DNA of 64,000 bases, taken from the NCBI GenBank assembly GCA_963780895.1, contig CAWAEG010000001.1, positions 992,001 to 1,056,000 of the forward strand, in the 5' to 3' direction. Under the pieces are notes generated by a model. That model worked only from the letters and a program-made list of their open reading frames with translations. It made no database searches and had not been told where the DNA came from. The first letter of the stretch is position 1, and every line of letters begins with the position of its first letter. The DNA comes from DASQFI01 sp963780895. Its GTDB lineage: Bacteria; Acidobacteriota; Vicinamibacteria; Vicinamibacterales; SCN-69-37. Made by a program: the position numbers and the translations under genes. Below are positions 61,928 to 64,000 of the stretch, in pieces.

Positions 61928-62568
61928 ATGCGGGTCGCTCGATCAGTCCGGATCTCTATTCTCTTTCTCGCCGCGCTGGCGTTGCCTGCGGCGCGTGCCG
62001 CCGCGCAGGGGCAGCAGTCGTCCGATTCTCCGGATACGTACGGCGTCAAGGCCGGCGTCCTGTGGTCGACGCTCGACCTCACCATTCCTGATGCCATCAT
62101 CACGGAGAACCAGCAGTTGGCTTCACGGCCGGTGTCTTCGGCAGCACGCGGCTCGCCGGTCCCCTCTACCTGGACATCGAGGCGCTCGTGACGACGAAGG
62201 GCACAAAGTACGATTTCGCCGACTTCGAAAACGAGCTGCGTCTGACGTACCTCGAGTTGCCGGTCCTCGCGAGAGTGCGTGTGCTGCGCGCCGGCGCGGT
62301 GACCGCGTACGTCTCGGGCGGCGCGTCTTTTGCCTTCAAGCTCAAGGAAGTCCAGAAAGAGGGGGGCGACGAGACGAGCGTCGACGACGACGTGAAGAAG
62401 TGGGACGTCGGCATCGCCATGGGCGGCGGCGTCTCGATCGGGTCGTTTGTCGTCGACGTCCGTTACACGCTCGGTCTCATCGACATCGTGGACCTTGACA
62501 CGGCCGGGTTCGCCGAACCGACGGCCAAGAACAAGGCCATCAGCGTCACGTTCGGATACCGATTCTGA
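61928..62568 (+). pseudogene. outer-membrane beta-barrel protein, frameshift near 62117
   Basis: A signal peptide (about 1-27, ending RAAAQ) and first strands (YGVKAGVLWSTLDL) are read in one frame up to ENQQ (about 62116). The barrel then continues one frame over as GFTAGVFGSTRLAGPLYLDIEALVTTKGTKYDF, LELPVLARVRVL, AYVSGGASFAF and VRYTLGLIDI, ending ISVTFGYRF with the terminal aromatic. A one-base deletion near 62117-62118 explains it. Without it the protein would be about 213 aa and match porin-type outer-membrane proteins. Real decay or sequence error cannot be told apart here. Confidence 0.75.
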
Positions 62569-62613
62569 AAAGCGCGACCTGCCGTACCCATCGTTACCGA
62601 CAAGCGACGGTTC

Positions 62614-64000
62614 TTACTGCTGTCCCCGCCCGCGCCCGCCACCCGCGGCGAGAGCCTTTCTTGGGATCTTCTCCTCGCGGTTGGCTGCGAGGAACGCGAA
62701 CGCCGCGGCGATGGTCGCATTCTTGCGCATGTCGTCCGGCTGCAGGCGCTCCCAGCTGTCCAGGTTGTAGTGATGCGTCAGCGAGTTGTACTCGACGCCG
62801 TCCTGGATGAACTGAAAGCCGGGAAGCCCGACCGCGTCGAACGACTGGTGGTCCGTGCCGCCGGTGTTGCTGATCGTCAGGTGCGTCATACCGATCGTGC
62901 GGAACGGCTCCATCCAGGCGCGGAAGATCGGAGCGACGGCGTCGTTCTGCTGCAGGTAGACACCTCGAATCGCCCCGGTCCCGTTGTCGATGTTGAAGTA
63001 GGCCGAAAAACCCGCGTGTGCCGGCTTGAGCTCGAGCGGGCCGCCGCGACCGCCGCCCCGTCCACCGCCCGGCGCACCGCCAGCCGCGGCGCCCGCGGGA
63101 GGAGCCGGCGGCGCACCCCGGGACGCGAAATGCCTGGCGACGTACTCGGCCGATCCGTTCAGCCCTTGTTCCTCGCCGTTCCAGAGACCGATGCGGACCG
63201 TGCGCCTCAGCGGCACTTTCGTCACGGCCAGTATGCGCATCGCTTCCATCATCGCCGCCGATCCGGCGGCGTTGTCGGTCGCGCCAGTCGAGGAGTGCCA
63301 GGAATCGAAGTGCGCGCCGAGCATCACCAGCTCATCAGCCTTGTCCGAGCCGCGAATCTCGCCGACCACGTTGAACATCGTCGGATTGGGATGGAACGTG
63401 TTCTTGACGTCGGCGTCGAGCGTGACCGGAATCCCCTTGGCCAGCGTGCGTGCGATCTGTCCGTACTGCTCGGCCGGGATCGTGATCGCCGGCAGCGTCG
63501 TCGCCGGATCGTTGGCGCGGTTGCCGCCAATCGTGTAGGTGCCGTGTCCGCGCGCGCTGGTTGAGAAAATCGCGACGACGCCTTCCTTGAGGAAGAAGGC
63601 ATTGCGATTGAATGGGGGACCAGGCGCGGCTCCCGCGCCGCCCTGCCGTCCGGCCGCCGGCTGCGCGCCTCGGCCGCCGCGTCCGCCTGGCGGCGTGACA
63701 CCGAATTCGGGCGTGACCGGCGTTTCCCGGCGGTCGAGCTCATCCATGGTGTAGCGGGTTGCCGGTGGCGTCCACCACGCCGCGACTTCGGGAGGCGCCG
63801 CGCCGAGCACGAACTTGCCCTTCAGCTTGCCCGCGTACTTCTGAAGATCGGATTCGGCCGTCTCCGTGACGAGAATCGCCTCGCCGCGGACGAGCCCGTT
63901 CGTGCCGGGTGTCCACGCGGACGGCGTCCCGGGAATCGGAAACGCCTGGGGCGAGACCGAGGCGAGGTAGAACTTGTCGTTCGACCAACCGCGCGTGAAG
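62614..64000 (-). CDS. M28 family metallopeptidase (5' end beyond the window)
   Basis: The frame is open from the window edge to TAA at 62614, giving the last 461 or so residues; the true start lies beyond 64000. The region nearest the edge (FTRGWSNDKFYLASVSPQAFP) continues an exported M28 peptidase with a PA-like insert. Zinc motifs are LGAHFDSWHSSTGATDNAAGS (His and bridging Asp), WNGEEQGLNGS (Glu), FNIDNGTGA (Asp) and LTHHYNLDSWE (His). Two Gly/Arg-rich inserts occur near 63640-63690 and 63040-63110, like the insert in the S9 peptidase at 4701. The C terminus is AGGGRGRGQQ. Confidence 0.9.
   Translation of the reverse strand, partial: FTRGWSNDKFYLASVSPQAFPIPGTPSAWTPGTNGLVRGEAILVTETAESDLQKYAGKLKGKFVLGAAPPEVAAWWTPPATRYTMDELDRRETPVTPEFGVTPPGGRGGRGAQPAAGRQGGAGAAPGPPFNRNAFFLKEGVVAIFSTSARGHGTYTIGGNRANDPATTLPAITIPAEQYGQIARTLAKGIPVTLDADVKNTFHPNPTMFNVVGEIRGSDKADELVMLGAHFDSWHSSTGATDNAAGSAAMMEAMRILAVTKVPLRRTVRIGLWNGEEQGLNGSAEYVARHFASRGAPPAPPAGAAAGGAPGGGRGGGRGGPLELKPAHAGFSAYFNIDNGTGAIRGVYLQQNDAVAPIFRAWMEPFRTIGMTHLTISNTGGTDHQSFDAVGLPGFQFIQDGVEYNSLTHHYNLDSWERLQPDDMRKNATIAAAFAFLAANREEKIPRKALAAGGGRGRGQQ

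Overview
The window (64 kb, GC-rich, no rRNA or tRNA recognised) reads as a chromosomal segment of a member of the Acidobacteriota, most likely the Vicinamibacteria side of that phylum. The grounds are three 'acidobacterial duplicated orphan permease' (ADOP, MacB/FtsX-type) genes each paired with a PadR regulator, many secreted peptidases with signal peptides, a DUF1028 protein, a LolA-like/RND exporter operon, and several families of intergenic palindromic repeats often seen in such genomes. The species assignment is inference.

Layout. 1-7.7 kb: housekeeping genes on + (thiI, a LacD-type aldolase, def, a double-domain ThyX-like protein, an S9 peptidase, a thioesterase) ending in a tiny glutaredoxin-like gene whose reading frame runs through an in-frame TGA into a Uxx-stop terminus, a probable selenoprotein. 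7.7-16 kb: an AsmA-like gene divergent from an export operon (LolA-like, RND transporter, outer-membrane barrel, MBL hydrolase, membrane protein). Its genes are joined by 4-nt GTGA overlaps and it is driven by a strong sigma70-like promoter with a CRP-type palindrome between -35 and -10. 16-21 kb: signalling (histidine kinases, an NtrC-type regulator, a CheY-like receiver) and two small membrane proteins. 21-26 kb: a wHTH/membrane pair, a purine permease, a rhodanese, a Ser/Thr kinase. 26-32.5 kb: a PadR-ADOP-ADOP operon on the minus strand in which each gene is followed by a roughly 104-114 bp nested palindrome. 32.5-39 kb: secreted metalloprotease-like, M28, lectin-like and M20-type hydrolases, an unknown protein and a VTT membrane protein. 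39-46.8 kb: a second PadR-ADOP pair, an M20 dipeptidase, M48/DUF898 and an aldo-keto reductase. 47-52 kb: two tandem MASE1-GGDEF cyclases and two TPR-TonB_C proteins. 52-54 kb: methionine salvage mtnB-mtnD-mtnC. 54-58 kb: alpha/beta hydrolase, DUF1028, a small membrane protein, a YfcC-type permease. 58-64 kb: a cold-shock protein, a thioredoxin/NHL protein, four tandem small outer-membrane barrels (two of them disrupted) and a truncated M28 peptidase.

Cross-cutting observations. (1) Several start codons without a Shine-Dalgarno sequence have a -10-like TANNNT hexamer exactly 6 nt upstream (others 6-9 nt), suggesting leaderless transcription. (2) At least four families of palindromic repeats occupy intergenic spaces, and one is translated in frame inside thiI and at the C terminus of the LolA-like gene. 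(3) Three genes (RND transporter, two barrels) carry single-base frame disruptions, which may be real decay or draft-assembly error.
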